NCBI RefSeq assembly: GCF_002117935.1
Contig: NZ_BDJE01000018.1
Span: forward strand, 1 to 36,871
DNA length: 36,871 nt
Origin: Nocardioides sp. PD653-B2
GTDB lineage: Bacteria; Actinomycetota; Actinomycetes; Propionibacteriales; Nocardioidaceae
Direction: 5' to 3'
Numbering within the stretch: the first letter of the stretch is position 1; each line of letters begins with the position of its first letter. Position numbers and translations under genes: made by a program. Below the pieces are notes generated by a model. It ran no database searches, was not told the origin of the DNA, and saw only the letters and a program-made list of their open reading frames with translations. Positions 20,689-30,269 of this stretch are shown here, one piece after another.

Positions 20689-21744
20689 GTGGAGATCTAC
20701 GACGCGGTGGTCATCGGTGCGGGCCAGGCCGGCCTGTCGACGTCGTACCACCTCAAGCGGCGTGGGATCTCCCACGTGGTGCTCGACGCCGACGACGCGC
20801 CCGGCGGCGCGTGGCAACACCGCTGGGACTCGCTGACCATGCACGACGTGCACGGCATCGCGTCGCTCCCCGACTCCGCGCCACCGGGGACGACGGACGG
20901 GCGCGCCAACACCGTGGTGCCGGCGTACTTCGCCGACTACGAGCGCACCCACGACCTGCCCGTCGTCCGGCCGGTGCGTGTCGACAGCGTCACCGACGAC
21001 GGCCTGCTCGTCGTGCACGCGGGCGACCGCACCTGGAGGACCCGCACGCTGGTGAACGCCACCGGCACCTGGTCGCACCCGTTCGTGCCGCGCTACCCGG
21101 GCATGGACACGTTCCGCGGCGAGCAGCTGCACACGGTCGACTTCCCCGGAGCCGACCGCTTCCGCGGCAGGCGCGTGGTCGTCGTCGGCGGGGGCGCGTC
21201 GGCCGTCCAGTTCCTCGGTGAGCTGGCGCCCGTCACCGAGACGCTCTGGGTGACGCGCCGCGAGCCGGTCTGGCGGACGGACGAGTTCAACCCCGACCGC
21301 GGCCGCGAGGCAGTCGCGCTGGTGGAGGAGCGCGTCCGCCGTGGCCTCCCGCCGGCCAGCGTCGTCAGCGTCACCGGGCTGGCGCTGCGCGAGCAGGAGC
21401 GCGAGGCCGAGCGGCTCGGCGCCTACGAACGGCACCCGATGTTCGCGTCGGTCGAGCCGGACGGCGTGCGCTTCGCGGACGGGTCGTTCGAGCCGGCCGA
21501 CGCGATCCTCTGGGCCACCGGCTTCCGGCCGGCCGTCACCCACCTCGCACCCCTGCACCTGCGCTCCGAGCACGGCGGCATCCAGCTCGACGGCACCACC
21601 GCCGTCGCCGACCCGCGGGTCCAGCTGGTCGGCTACGGCCCCTCGGCGAGCACGATCGGCGCCAACCGGGCCGGCCGCGCCGCGGCCCGCGGGGTCGCGA
21701 CCTGGCTGGGTCAGGAAGGGTCGAGGATCGCCTCGAGCGCCTGA
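20689..21744 (+). CDS. FAD-dependent NAD(P)H oxidoreductase, flavin monooxygenase-like
   Basis: This 351-residue flavoprotein has an N-terminal FAD-binding GAGQAG (about 10-15). A second dinucleotide site GGGASA (about 166-171) is for NADPH. Between them PGGAWQHRWDSL and NATGTWSHPFVPRYPG resemble flavin-containing and Baeyer-Villiger monooxygenases. ATGFRPAV near residue 280 is the typical C-terminal FAD segment. The substrate is unknown. The start is GTG 20689; the frame is open upstream to 20623 but begins cleanly with VEIYDAVVIGAG. The last 34 bp overlap the convergent adnB gene end. It is absent from the equivalent mycobacterial block, so it is an accessory insertion. Confidence 0.9.
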   Translation: MEIYDAVVIGAGQAGLSTSYHLKRRGISHVVLDADDAPGGAWQHRWDSLTMHDVHGIASLPDSAPPGTTDGRANTVVPAYFADYERTHDLPVVRPVRVDSVTDDGLLVVHAGDRTWRTRTLVNATGTWSHPFVPRYPGMDTFRGEQLHTVDFPGADRFRGRRVVVVGGGASAVQFLGELAPVTETLWVTRREPVWRTDEFNPDRGREAVALVEERVRRGLPPASVVSVTGLALREQEREAERLGAYERHPMFASVEPDGVRFADGSFEPADAILWATGFRPAVTHLAPLHLRSEHGGIQLDGTTAVADPRVQLVGYGPSASTIGANRAGRAAARGVATWLGQEGSRIASSA

Positions 21745-24700
21745 CGGTCCGGCAGGTCGGGCGGCTCGACCAGGTCGCCGGTGCGGACGTAGTAGAACGC
21801 CGCGCGCACCGACTCGAGCGGCACGTCGTGCAGCTCGGCCCAGGCCAGCCGGTAGATGCCGAGCTGGAGCGGGTCGGCGGTGGCGCCCCGGTTGGTCTTC
21901 CAGTCGACCAGCAGGTAGCCACCGTCCTCGGCGTACACGGCGTCGATCCGCCCCCGCACGACCTGGCCCGCGAGCACCAGCGCGAAGGGTGCCTCCACCT
22001 GGTGGGGCGTACGGGTCGCGAAGGGGCCGGCCTCGAAGGTCGCGATCAGGTCCTCGAGGTCGGTGTCGTCGTCGATGCCGGCGTCGGCGCGGCCCGGCAG
22101 GTCGCCGTAGTCGAACAGGTCCTGCTGGTCGAAGCGCGCCTCGACCCAGGCGTGGAAGCGGGTGCCGAAGCGGGCCGCCGACGACGGCGGTCGCGGCATC
22201 GGCCGCGCCAGCTCGCGCGCGAACGTCTCGGGGTCTGCGTGCAGCCGGCCGAGCGCGGTCGCCGACAGGCTGCTCGGCAGGGGTACGGCGATGTCGGAGC
22301 TGCGGTCGCGGCGCGCCTCGGTGAGCAGCCGGTCGAGCTCGGCGTCCCAGTCGCCGACGCGCGCCGACTCGATCATGTCGAGGCCGTGGTCCTGCCCCGC
22401 CGCGTCGATCTCGCGCACCCGCCGGGCTGCCTCGATGCGCAGCGCCGCCTCGCGGCCGGTGCCGGTCGGCGGCCAGGGACGGGACGGGTCGACGGCGGCG
22501 TAGGGGTTGGGGTCGCCCTTCTGCGGCTTGTCGAGCCAGCCGTCGACCGGCTCACCCCAGGCGAGGAGCTGGTCGCGCACCGTCTCCTGGTAGGGCGACG
22601 GACCGAACGGCGTGGCGCGCGGGCTCCACAGGTAGGACGTGACCGAGAGGTGGTGGGCGGCGCGGGTGAACGCGACGTAGCCGAGCCGCAGCTCCTCCTC
22701 CGCGTCGTGGGCGCGGGTGTCGGCGCGGTACGCGTCGAGCGCGGCCTTGTCCCAGCCGTGGAGCTGCGGCAGGTCCGGGGCGTCGCCGCGCAAGGGCGCC
22801 GGCAGGATCGACGGGGACGACGTCCACAGGGTCCGCGAGCGGTTGGACGGGAAGCGGGTCTCACAGACGCCGACGAGGAAGACCGAGTCCCACTCGAGGC
22901 CCTTGGAGCGGTGCACGGTCAGCAGCTTGACCGAGTCGGCCTCGGTCGGGGTGGCGATGTCGAGACCGTTGCCCTGGTCGTCCTCGGCGGTCAGGTAGGC
23001 CAGCAGCGCGGGCAGCGTGACGTCGCCGTCGACGGCCTGGAACTCCGCCACCGCCTTCACGAACAGGTCGAGGTTGTCGCGGCGCGCGGTCGCCGCCGGA
23101 CTGACCGCGGAGGCGAGCTCGACGTCGGTGCCGCTGGTGTCGATGATGCGGCGGACGATGTCGAGCAACGGCTCACCGACGGTCGTGCGCAGCATCCGCA
23201 GCTCGCTCGCCAGGAGTGCGAACCGCTCCCGCGCCTCGGCTGAGTACGGTGCGTCGCCCGGATCGGCGAGGGCGTCGTCCAGCGACGGGATCTCGGCCGG
23301 GTCGATGCCGTCGGCGATGTCGAGCAGGTGCTCGGTGATCGTCGCCGAGTCGCCACCGCGACCCTGCCGGCCGGCGATCTCGGTGGCCCGGCGGCTCAGC
23401 AGCCGCAGGTCACGCGGGCCGATCGCCCAGCGCGGGCCGGTGAGCAGGGTGAGCAGCGACGCGTTGGCCGTGACGTCGTGGAGCAGGTGGAGGGTCGCGA
23501 CGATCTCGGCGACCTCGGGCAGCCGGAGCAGGCCGGACAGGCCGACGATCTCGACCGGGATCCCGGCACCGGTCAGCGCGTCGAAGACGTCCTCGGCGTG
23601 CGCGTTGTCGCGGGTGAGGACGCCGATCTTCGCCCAGCCCCCAGGATCAGGCCGAGCGCCGTGCGCTGCCGTCACCGCCTCGACCAGCGCGTCGAGCTCG
23701 TCGCCGTGCGTCTCGAACACGCGCAGCGCGACGGAGCCGGCGTCGGCCTCCGGCTTCGCGACCAGGGGCTCGACCTGGCCGTACCTGTCGTAGAGCGGCG
23801 CGGCGAGCCGGTTGGCGACCTCGAGGATGCGCGCATCGGAGCGCCGGTTGACCGTCAGCGGGTAGACCGGCACGGGCCCGGCCTGGGACGGGAACGTGTC
23901 GGCGAAGTTGAGGATGTTGGACACCGACGCGCCGCGCCAGCCGTAGATCGCCTGGTTGGGGTCGCCGACCGCGGTGACGGCGTGGCCCCCGCCGAAGAGC
24001 CGCGAGAGCATGGTCGCCTGGGCGACCGAGGTGTCCTGGTACTCGTCGAGCAGCACGACCTTGAACCGGGACCGCTCCAGCGCACCGACGTCGGGCTGCT
24101 CGCTGGCGAGCCGCGCGCCGAGCTCGATCTGGTCGGAGAAGTCCATCAGCCCGAGGTCTCGCTTGAGCCGCCGGTAGGCCTCCACCAGCCCGAGCAGCTC
24201 ACCGCGGCGATTGATCGCGAAGATCGCCTTCTCGGGGCCCTCGCGGTAGGTGGTGCGGTTCTTGCCGGCGACCTCCTCGGCCAACGCCCGCTCGAACTGC
24301 ACCCGGGCGTCCGTGTCGAGCGCGCGCACGTCGTCGGGCGAGACGAGGTGCTCGCTCATCGCGCTGTCGAGGGCGAGGAGGTTCTGGATCGCGGTCGCGG
24401 GGTGGTCGGTGAGGTGCCGGACGTCGCCGGTGAACCGGTCGACCGCCCGGGCGCCGAGCTGGTAGCGCGCCGCGTCGGTGATCACCCGGGTGTCGGGCTC
24501 GTGCCCGATCCGCAGCCCGTGGTCGGTGAGCAGCCCGGCGGCGTACGCGTTGTAGGTCAGGACCGTCGGCTCGAGGACGTCCTCGCCTTCGTCGACCTCC
24601 TCCAGCGCCCCGGCGGTGCGCAGCGCCGTGCGGATCCGGTGGCGCAGCTCGCTCGCGGCCTTGGTCGTGAAGGTCAGGCCGAGCACCTCGTCGGGGCGCA

Positions 24701-24890
24701 CCTGGCCGGTCACGACGAGGTAGACCACGCGGGCGGCCATCAGCGTGGTCTTGCCGGAGCCGGCACCGGCGATCACCACCGCGGGCGAGAGGGGGGCCGA
24801 GATCGCGGCCCACTGCTGGTCGCTGGGCGCGTACGGCGTCTTCATCACCCGGGCGAGGTCGTCGGGGGCCTCGATGCTGACCGTGGTCAC
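21711..24890 (-). CDS. adnB: AdnB helicase-nuclease subunit
   Basis: This 1059-residue UvrD-like helicase is fused to a RecB-family nuclease. Walker A AGAGSGKTT lies near residue 40. VVLLDEYQDTS, AVGDPNQAIYGWRGA and LLTVHRSKGLEWDSVFLVGV are later helicase motifs. The C-terminal nuclease shows GTRFHAWVEARF, then VRGRIDAVYAED and LLVDWKTN, giving Asp, Asp and Lys. AdnAB resects DNA double-strand breaks in actinobacteria, in place of RecBCD or AddAB. GTG 24890 overlaps the adnA stop (GTGA), so the subunits are co-translated. The order adnA-adnB and the position match Rv3202c-Rv3201c. All motifs are intact. Confidence 0.95.
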   Translation of the reverse strand: MTTVSIEAPDDLARVMKTPYAPSDQQWAAISAPLSPAVVIAGAGSGKTTLMAARVVYLVVTGQVRPDEVLGLTFTTKAASELRHRIRTALRTAGALEEVDEGEDVLEPTVLTYNAYAAGLLTDHGLRIGHEPDTRVITDAARYQLGARAVDRFTGDVRHLTDHPATAIQNLLALDSAMSEHLVSPDDVRALDTDARVQFERALAEEVAGKNRTTYREGPEKAIFAINRRGELLGLVEAYRRLKRDLGLMDFSDQIELGARLASEQPDVGALERSRFKVVLLDEYQDTSVAQATMLSRLFGGGHAVTAVGDPNQAIYGWRGASVSNILNFADTFPSQAGPVPVYPLTVNRRSDARILEVANRLAAPLYDRYGQVEPLVAKPEADAGSVALRVFETHGDELDALVEAVTAAHGARPDPGGWAKIGVLTRDNAHAEDVFDALTGAGIPVEIVGLSGLLRLPEVAEIVATLHLLHDVTANASLLTLLTGPRWAIGPRDLRLLSRRATEIAGRQGRGGDSATITEHLLDIADGIDPAEIPSLDDALADPGDAPYSAEARERFALLASELRMLRTTVGEPLLDIVRRIIDTSGTDVELASAVSPAATARRDNLDLFVKAVAEFQAVDGDVTLPALLAYLTAEDDQGNGLDIATPTEADSVKLLTVHRSKGLEWDSVFLVGVCETRFPSNRSRTLWTSSPSILPAPLRGDAPDLPQLHGWDKAALDAYRADTRAHDAEEELRLGYVAFTRAAHHLSVTSYLWSPRATPFGPSPYQETVRDQLLAWGEPVDGWLDKPQKGDPNPYAAVDPSRPWPPTGTGREAALRIEAARRVREIDAAGQDHGLDMIESARVGDWDAELDRLLTEARRDRSSDIAVPLPSSLSATALGRLHADPETFARELARPMPRPPSSAARFGTRFHAWVEARFDQQDLFDYGDLPGRADAGIDDDTDLEDLIATFEAGPFATRTPHQVEAPFALVLAGQVVRGRIDAVYAEDGGYLLVDWKTNRGATADPLQLGIYRLAWAELHDVPLESVRAAFYYVRTGDLVEPPDLPDRQALEAILDPS

Positions 24891-27800
24891 TGCGACGTCA
24901 CCGACCCGGCGCCCTTGATCGGGCAGATCGGCACGAAGCTGCACTCGCGGCAGTGCTGACCCGCCACCGCCGGGAACTCCTCGGCGCGCAGCAGCGACGC
25001 CGTGTGGCGGAGCCGGTCGCGCAGCAGCTCGCGGTCGGGGCCGTCCTCGGGCTGCGCGGCCTGCGACTGGACGACCGCCTCCGGGCCGCCGTCGAGGATG
25101 CCGAGCTGCACCAGCTCCGCGCCCCCGGCGTGGGCCTCTCCCCCGGTCAGCTCGTCGACGGCGCCGTGGTCGACGGCGTACTGGTAGAGCCCGAGCTGCA
25201 CGTGGGACTCGACCGACTTGGTGCTGGGCTTGGTACGGCCCGTCTTGAGGTCGACGACGACGACGTTGCCGTCGGCGTCGAGCTCGATCCGGTCGGCGTA
25301 GCCGGACAGCGTCACCCGCTCGCCGTCCTCGAGCTCGACCACGGTCTCGAACTTCGCCTCGGTCTCGAGCAGCCGCCGCGGATTGGCGACGTGCCAGCGC
25401 AGGAACCGGCCGAGCGCGGCCCGCACGCGCTCGTGCTCGCGGGCCTTCGACCAGGGGGTGCGGAAGTCGAGCCGGTCCCACACCGCGTCGACATGGGTCA
25501 TCAGGATCTCGACTCCGGTGTCGACGTCACCGCCGGTGTCGATCTCGCCGGCAGCGACGCGCTGCGCCAGCGCGTGGAGCAGCTCGCCGAGGTTGGCCGA
25601 CTGGTGGGCGCGCGCGACACCACCGGCCTCGCGCTCCAGGAACCACTGGGTCGGGCAGACCCCCAGCGACTCGAGGATGCTCGCGGAGACGGGCACCGGC
25701 TGGTCCGGGTCGCGCACCGGCTGGACCGACCGGCTGGCTGCGCGGGTGCCCCACCAGGTCGCCGGGTCGGCGCTGGGCACCAGGGCCCGCTCGCCGACCG
25801 ACTCGCCCGCCAGGCGCGCCAGCCGGCGGGCCGCGGCGTCGCGGAGCGGCTCGCTGGTGGCGGGGTCGGCGAGGGTGCGTCGCAGCTCGCTCACCAGGCC
25901 GGCCATCGACAACGGTCGGAGGGGTCGGCCGACGACCTTCTCGACGGTGACACCGAGCTCGTCGAGGAAGCGGGACGGCTGCTCGCCGTCGTCCTCGGCG
26001 GAGGCCACCGCGGTGACGACCAGGCGCTGGCGGGCGCGCGTGCACGCGACGTAGAAGAGCCGGCGCTCCTCCATGAGCAGCTCGCGCGGCGACACCGGCG
26101 GGACGATGCCGTCCTCGCCGATCCGGTCGGCCTGGAGCAGCGTCGAGCGGCGACGCAGGTCGGGCCACCCCTCCTGCTGCACGTGGGCGACGACGACCAG
26201 CCGCCACTCCAGGCCCTTGGACCGGTGGGCGGTCAGGAGGCGTACGGCGGCGCCGCGCGCGCCGCGGTCGGCCAGGGTGTCGGCGGGGATCTGCTGCTGC
26301 ACCAGCGTCGCCAGGAAGGCGCGCACCCCGACGTGGTCGCGCTGCTCCTCGGCGCGGGCGGCGACCTCGAAGAGCGCGCACACGGAGTCCAGGTCGCGGT
26401 GGGCGCGGCGGGCGGCACCCCCGCCGAGGTCCACCGAGCGGCGCAGCCGGGCCGGCCAGCCGGTGCGCGACCAGAGCATCCAGAGCAGCTCCTCGGCGGA
26501 CGCACCGCTCGCGAGGTCGGCGCGCGCGTCGACCAGCAGCTGGGCCAGCGCGCGGGCACGCACCACCTCGGGGCCCGGCAGACCGTCGAGACAGCCGGGC
26601 TCGACCACCGCAGCGCGCACCAGCTCGCGCGACGTGCGTGGCGGGCGGTCCTCGGCCTTGCTCTGCTCCTTCTCGAGCGCCCGCAGCTGCCGGCCCAGCC
26701 GGCGTACGTCGCCGGCGTCGAGCCCGCCGAGCGGCCCCAGCAGCAGCGCCTCCGCGCGCGCGGCGTCGAGGTAGTCGACGTTCTCGACGCCGCCCTTCAG
26801 CTGCGGGGCGTCGAGGTTGACGACCGCGCGCAGCCCGTCGAGCAGCGGCAGCACCGCGGGGTCGCGGACCAGGGGCACCTCGTCGCTGGCGACCTCGACC
26901 GGCACGCCGGCCGCACCGAGCGCACGACGCAGCGGCGGGATCGACGTGCGACCCGAGCGGACCAGCACCGCCATGTCATCCCACGCGATGCCGTCCTCGA
27001 GATGGGCGCGGCGCAGCAGGTCGGCGAGGTGCTCCGCCTCGGCGCGTTCGGTGTCGAAGGTGCGCACGACGACGCGCCCGTCGCCCAGCGGGCCGGAGAC
27101 CGCCTGCGGGTCGAGGAACGCCTGGCGTGCCTCGAGGGGGATCGAGCCCGGCAGCGCGAGCCGGTGGGCCAGCCGCTGCGACGCCACCAGCACCCGCGGC
27201 CCGAAACGGCGGGTGGCGCGCAGCGCGACCACGTCGGCCGGGGCGCCGTCGGCGCGCGGGAACTCGGTCGGGAAGTCGAGGATGCCGCGCACCTCGGCGC
27301 CGCGGAAGCCGTAGATCGACTGGTGGGGGTCACCCACGACCGTGAGGTCGCGACCGTCGCCGGCCAGCGCGCGCAGCAGCGCGACCTGGCCCGGGTCGGT
27401 GTCCTGGTACTCGTCGACGAAGACGTGGCGCAGCCTGGCCCGCAGCTCGTCGCGGTGGACCTCCGCCTCGATGGTCGCGCGGCGGATCAGGTCGGCGTAG
27501 TCGATGGCACCCTGGCTGTCGAGGCTGTCGAGGTACTGGTCGAGGAAGAGCCCCGCGGCCACGAACTCCGGGACCCCCTCGGCCTCACCGAGGGCGCGCA
27601 GCTCCTCGCCGTCGAGGCCCTTCTCGCGGGCACGGGACAGGACCGCGTGGACCTCGCGCGCGAAGCCGCGGGTGCCGAGCGCGCGGGACAGCGAGTCGGG
27701 CCAGCGGACCGACTCGGGGTGGTCGGTGAGCAGCTCACGCAGCACGACGTCCTGCTCCGGGGCGCTGAGGAGACGCAGCGGGGCCTCGTAGAGCTCGGCC

Positions 27801-28144
27801 GGCGCGTAGCGGCGGATCAGGGCGTAGGCGAACGAGTGGAACGTCGAGCTGAGCGTCGTCGACATGGTGCGGCCCAAGCGGGCGGTCACGCGGTCCCGGA
27901 GCTGCTCGGCGGCCTTGCGCGAGAACGTGAGCGCGAGGATCTCGTCGGGGCGCGCTCCGCGGTGCTCGATCCGGTCGACGATCGTCTCGACGAGCGTCGT
28001 GGTCTTGCCGGTGCCGGGCCCGGCGAGCACCAGCAGGGGCCCGCCCGGGTGGTCGACGACGCGCTGCTGGTGCTCGTCGAGCGTGGGCACGTCGACGGCG
28101 ACGTCGGGCCGCACGAGGCGGTACGTCGTCGGGGTCGTCGTCAT
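24887..28144 (-). CDS. adnA: AdnA helicase-nuclease subunit
   Basis: This 1085-residue partner of AdnB has an N-terminal UvrD-like motor: AGPGTGKTTT near residue 40, FVDEYQDTDP, VVGDPHQSIYGFRGA and LLTAHRSKGLEWRLVVVAHV. The C-terminal nuclease has GYADRIELDADGNVVVVDLK, then TGRT, again with Asp, Asp and Lys. Four cysteines bracket the nuclease: one in LGVCPTQW and three in HCRECSFVPICP. This is the layout of an iron-sulfur staple as in AddB-type nucleases. ATG 28144 is taken as the start; an in-frame TTG at 28156 also exists and no ribosome binding site is visible for either. The gene ends in a GTGA overlap with adnB. Confidence 0.95.
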   Translation of the reverse strand: MTTTPTTYRLVRPDVAVDVPTLDEHQQRVVDHPGGPLLVLAGPGTGKTTTLVETIVDRIEHRGARPDEILALTFSRKAAEQLRDRVTARLGRTMSTTLSSTFHSFAYALIRRYAPAELYEAPLRLLSAPEQDVVLRELLTDHPESVRWPDSLSRALGTRGFAREVHAVLSRAREKGLDGEELRALGEAEGVPEFVAAGLFLDQYLDSLDSQGAIDYADLIRRATIEAEVHRDELRARLRHVFVDEYQDTDPGQVALLRALAGDGRDLTVVGDPHQSIYGFRGAEVRGILDFPTEFPRADGAPADVVALRATRRFGPRVLVASQRLAHRLALPGSIPLEARQAFLDPQAVSGPLGDGRVVVRTFDTERAEAEHLADLLRRAHLEDGIAWDDMAVLVRSGRTSIPPLRRALGAAGVPVEVASDEVPLVRDPAVLPLLDGLRAVVNLDAPQLKGGVENVDYLDAARAEALLLGPLGGLDAGDVRRLGRQLRALEKEQSKAEDRPPRTSRELVRAAVVEPGCLDGLPGPEVVRARALAQLLVDARADLASGASAEELLWMLWSRTGWPARLRRSVDLGGGAARRAHRDLDSVCALFEVAARAEEQRDHVGVRAFLATLVQQQIPADTLADRGARGAAVRLLTAHRSKGLEWRLVVVAHVQQEGWPDLRRRSTLLQADRIGEDGIVPPVSPRELLMEERRLFYVACTRARQRLVVTAVASAEDDGEQPSRFLDELGVTVEKVVGRPLRPLSMAGLVSELRRTLADPATSEPLRDAAARRLARLAGESVGERALVPSADPATWWGTRAASRSVQPVRDPDQPVPVSASILESLGVCPTQWFLEREAGGVARAHQSANLGELLHALAQRVAAGEIDTGGDVDTGVEILMTHVDAVWDRLDFRTPWSKAREHERVRAALGRFLRWHVANPRRLLETEAKFETVVELEDGERVTLSGYADRIELDADGNVVVVDLKTGRTKPSTKSVESHVQLGLYQYAVDHGAVDELTGGEAHAGGAELVQLGILDGGPEAVVQSQAAQPEDGPDRELLRDRLRHTASLLRAEEFPAVAGQHCRECSFVPICPIKGAGSVTSQ

Positions 28145-28187
28145 GTGGCTAGCCAACCACCCGCCGCCGACACGGTCGCGCGGGCGG

Positions 28188-28685
28188 TCAGCCTGCGTCG
28201 TCGTCGGGGCAGTCGCCCTCGACCGGCGCGACCACCCGGAGCGTGCTCGTCCCCTTCGCCCGGACCGTCACCACCGCGCCGGTGTCGTCCTCGGTGACGT
28301 CGAACCCGCCGTAACCGCCGGGGATGTCGAGATCGTCGCCCAGCGTCCAGCCGTCCGGGACGGCGTCCTCGACCGCGGCCCGGACGTCGTCCCACGACAC
28401 GTCGCGTCCGAACCACACCGGCAGCTCGTGGCTCGCCGACCAGTACACGCAGACGTCGTCCTCGACCGTGTAGCCGGCCGGGAAGTCCACGGACTCCGTC
28501 GTGCCCACGGCGTCCGCGACGGCCGAGGCGAGGTCGGCGGCGAGCGTGCCGTAGCTGTCGGGTGCGGCCTGGGCGGAGACCGCGGGATCGAGGTCGTCGT
28601 CGAGGCCGGGCGTGTCCTCGCCGCTGCACCCGGCCGACGCGCCCAGCAGGAGCAGGAGGAGGACCACCGGGGCCAGCTTAGGCAC
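28188..28685 (-). CDS. Lipoprotein, possible immunity or accessory protein of the calpain-like operon
   Basis: This 165-residue protein starts with a lipoprotein signal: Lys, a run of leucines (LAPVVLLLLLLGA, 4-16) and Cys20 in ASAGC. The mature part is acidic (EDTPGLDDDLDP) and soluble. It ends in a mostly beta domain with GWTLGDDLDIPGGYGGFDVT and VVTVRAKGTSTLRVV. No family is recognised. GTG 28685 overlaps the previous gene end by 8 bp, so it is the last member of a coupled four-gene operon. A surface-anchored protein behind a secreted protease gene could protect the producer, but that is inference. Exported solute-sensing or housekeeping roles are alternatives. Confidence 0.8.
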   Translation of the reverse strand: MPKLAPVVLLLLLLGASAGCSGEDTPGLDDDLDPAVSAQAAPDSYGTLAADLASAVADAVGTTESVDFPAGYTVEDDVCVYWSASHELPVWFGRDVSWDDVRAAVEDAVPDGWTLGDDLDIPGGYGGFDVTEDDTGAVVTVRAKGTSTLRVVAPVEGDCPDDDAG

Positions 28686-28941
28686 CGGCGTCCCGGAACG
28701 TGATCGTCACGGCCCCCCGGCCACCCGGCTCGGGTCGGACCTCGTCGAGGGTGACGGTCGCGACGCCGAAGAGGTCCTCGGTGTCGCCGGCGGCCAGGTC
28801 GACCCGCTTGTTCTCGCGGTCGCTGCGGATCATCAGCCGCGCCTTGCGCACACCCTGGTGCTCACCGACTGCCATCACGCCGACGCGGACCCCGGCGTAC
28901 GACGGCTGCGAGCCCTGCCGGACGTCGATCGTGGAGCTCAT
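28678..28941 (-). CDS. Small unknown protein directly after the calpain-like gene, candidate immunity protein
   Basis: This 87-residue protein is probably beta-rich: VRVGVMAVGEHQGVRKARLM, then DLAAGDTEDLFGVATVTLDE, then GRGAVTITFRDAG. There is no signal peptide, membrane helix or cysteine, so it should be cytoplasmic. I do not recognise a family with confidence. The start overlaps the stop of the protease gene by 4 bp, and its stop overlaps the lipoprotein start. A small protein coupled directly behind a toxin-like gene is the usual place for a cognate inhibitor. That role is inferred from position only. Confidence 0.78.
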   Translation of the reverse strand: MSSTIDVRQGSQPSYAGVRVGVMAVGEHQGVRKARLMIRSDRENKRVDLAAGDTEDLFGVATVTLDEVRPEPGGRGAVTITFRDAGA

Positions 28942-30269
28942 CGGTTCCTCCCCGCGACGCTGGATGTGTCATCGAAGCTCTCGTGGAACTGCTGCTCGGT
29001 CAACCAGAGGGCCCCGGACTTGTCCTCGCCGTCGAGGGGGCCACCGTCGGGACCCCACGGGTTGACGACGTGCACCTTCAACTCGCCGTCGACCTGGCGC
29101 ACGTCGTCGATGACGTAGGCGTGGTTGGGGACGACCCGGTCGTCGTCGACCTCGTCGTCGAACGGGTTGAACGTGTCGGAGGTCTCCGTCGAGACAGCGT
29201 AGATCCGGCCCTCGTCGAGGCCCTCGCGGATGTCGGACAGGCTCATGTCGTCGTGGGTCTCGGCGTGCCGCCCGGTCACCATCTCGAGCGAGTCCTGGGC
29301 GTAGCCGCCGTCGATGTCGTCGTAGTCGCCGCCCCGCATTGCGGCCGCGGCCTTCTCGTAGATCGACGCCCAGGTGGGCCGGCCGTCGGCGTCGTGCACG
29401 CCGTCGGCGATCGTCGAGGCGTCGACGGTGACGGTCACCGGCACCAGATCGCCGTCCTCCTCCCGGTAGAACGTCACCTCGTAGCTGCCGTCGGGCTGGG
29501 CCTGGATGTGCTCGCGGATCCAGTCCGGGTCGGAGGCCGCCACCGCGCCCGCGCCGGCCAGGAACCAGCAGTCGCCGATCTGGCCCTGGAAGAGGTGGGC
29601 GAGCGAGAGGTCGTCGTCGGTCAGCCCGACCGGCCCGTCGAGCGGGTCGTGCGTGCCCTTGCCGGTCGGGTCGTCGACGCTGTCGCCCGAGCCGGCCAGC
29701 CCGACGGCGCCCCACGGCAGCACCCCGGCCTCGTCGAGCCGGGACGCCGCGTCGTCACCGGCCGTGCGGACGTCGTCACGGGCACCGTCGAGCATCGCGC
29801 AGGCGCCGTCGCGCAGGTCCTTGCCGGCCGGCAGCATGGCGAGCACGACGCGCGGCGGCGCGACGAACGGCAGGTTCGGTACGCCGGCGGCGTGGGCCGC
29901 GGCCTCGACCCGCGCCGCCGCATCGTCGGCCGCCACCCGGAGGCCGGCCTCGAACTGCATGATCGCGACACCGGCGGTGGTCTTCGCGGCGGTCAGCGTG
30001 TCGGAGAAGTCGAGCAGCGCCGCCCGGGCCCGGGCGAGGCTCTCCGCTGCGGACGTCCAGCCTTCGGTGTCGAGCCGCTGCCGGGTGCGGAACGCATCGC
30101 CCGCCGCACCCACCCACTCCGGGCGGACGGCGGCGAGGTCGGCGCCCGCGTCGTTCCAGCTGTCCGCGACCGGGCGCAGGGACGCGCCTGCCTGCGCGGT
30201 GGCCGACGGGTCGCCCGGCACCAGCTCGTCGACCTGCTGCTCGAGCAGCAGGTTGGTGAAGGCGCTCAC
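28938..30269 (-). CDS. Calpain-like (C2) cysteine protease with N-terminal type VII secretion domain
   Basis: This 443-residue protein has an N-terminal helical domain (about 10-175) like the putative T7SS-secreted domain: DELVPGDPSATAQAG, then a WxG turn at 52-54 in EWVGAAGDAFR. A linker leads to a calpain-type protease domain with Cys234 in GQIGDCWFLAGA, His383 in VPNHAYVI and Asn403 in VVNPWG. ASIYEKAAAAMRGGDYDDID and SLEMVTG also match calpain sequence. No calcium-binding EF-hand is seen. It overlaps the EspC-like gene and the next small gene by 4 bp each. The likely role is a secreted or contact-dependent protease effector; an autolytic or regulatory protease is also possible. Confidence 0.88.
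   Translation of the reverse strand: MSAFTNLLLEQQVDELVPGDPSATAQAGASLRPVADSWNDAGADLAAVRPEWVGAAGDAFRTRQRLDTEGWTSAAESLARARAALLDFSDTLTAAKTTAGVAIMQFEAGLRVAADDAAARVEAAAHAAGVPNLPFVAPPRVVLAMLPAGKDLRDGACAMLDGARDDVRTAGDDAASRLDEAGVLPWGAVGLAGSGDSVDDPTGKGTHDPLDGPVGLTDDDLSLAHLFQGQIGDCWFLAGAGAVAASDPDWIREHIQAQPDGSYEVTFYREEDGDLVPVTVTVDASTIADGVHDADGRPTWASIYEKAAAAMRGGDYDDIDGGYAQDSLEMVTGRHAETHDDMSLSDIREGLDEGRIYAVSTETSDTFNPFDDEVDDDRVVPNHAYVIDDVRQVDGELKVHVVNPWGPDGGPLDGEDKSGALWLTEQQFHESFDDTSSVAGRNR

Noticed and set aside
24953..28297. A 1114-codon open frame antisense to adnA
   Set aside because: No domain or start signal; adnA on the other strand has all helicase and nuclease motifs.
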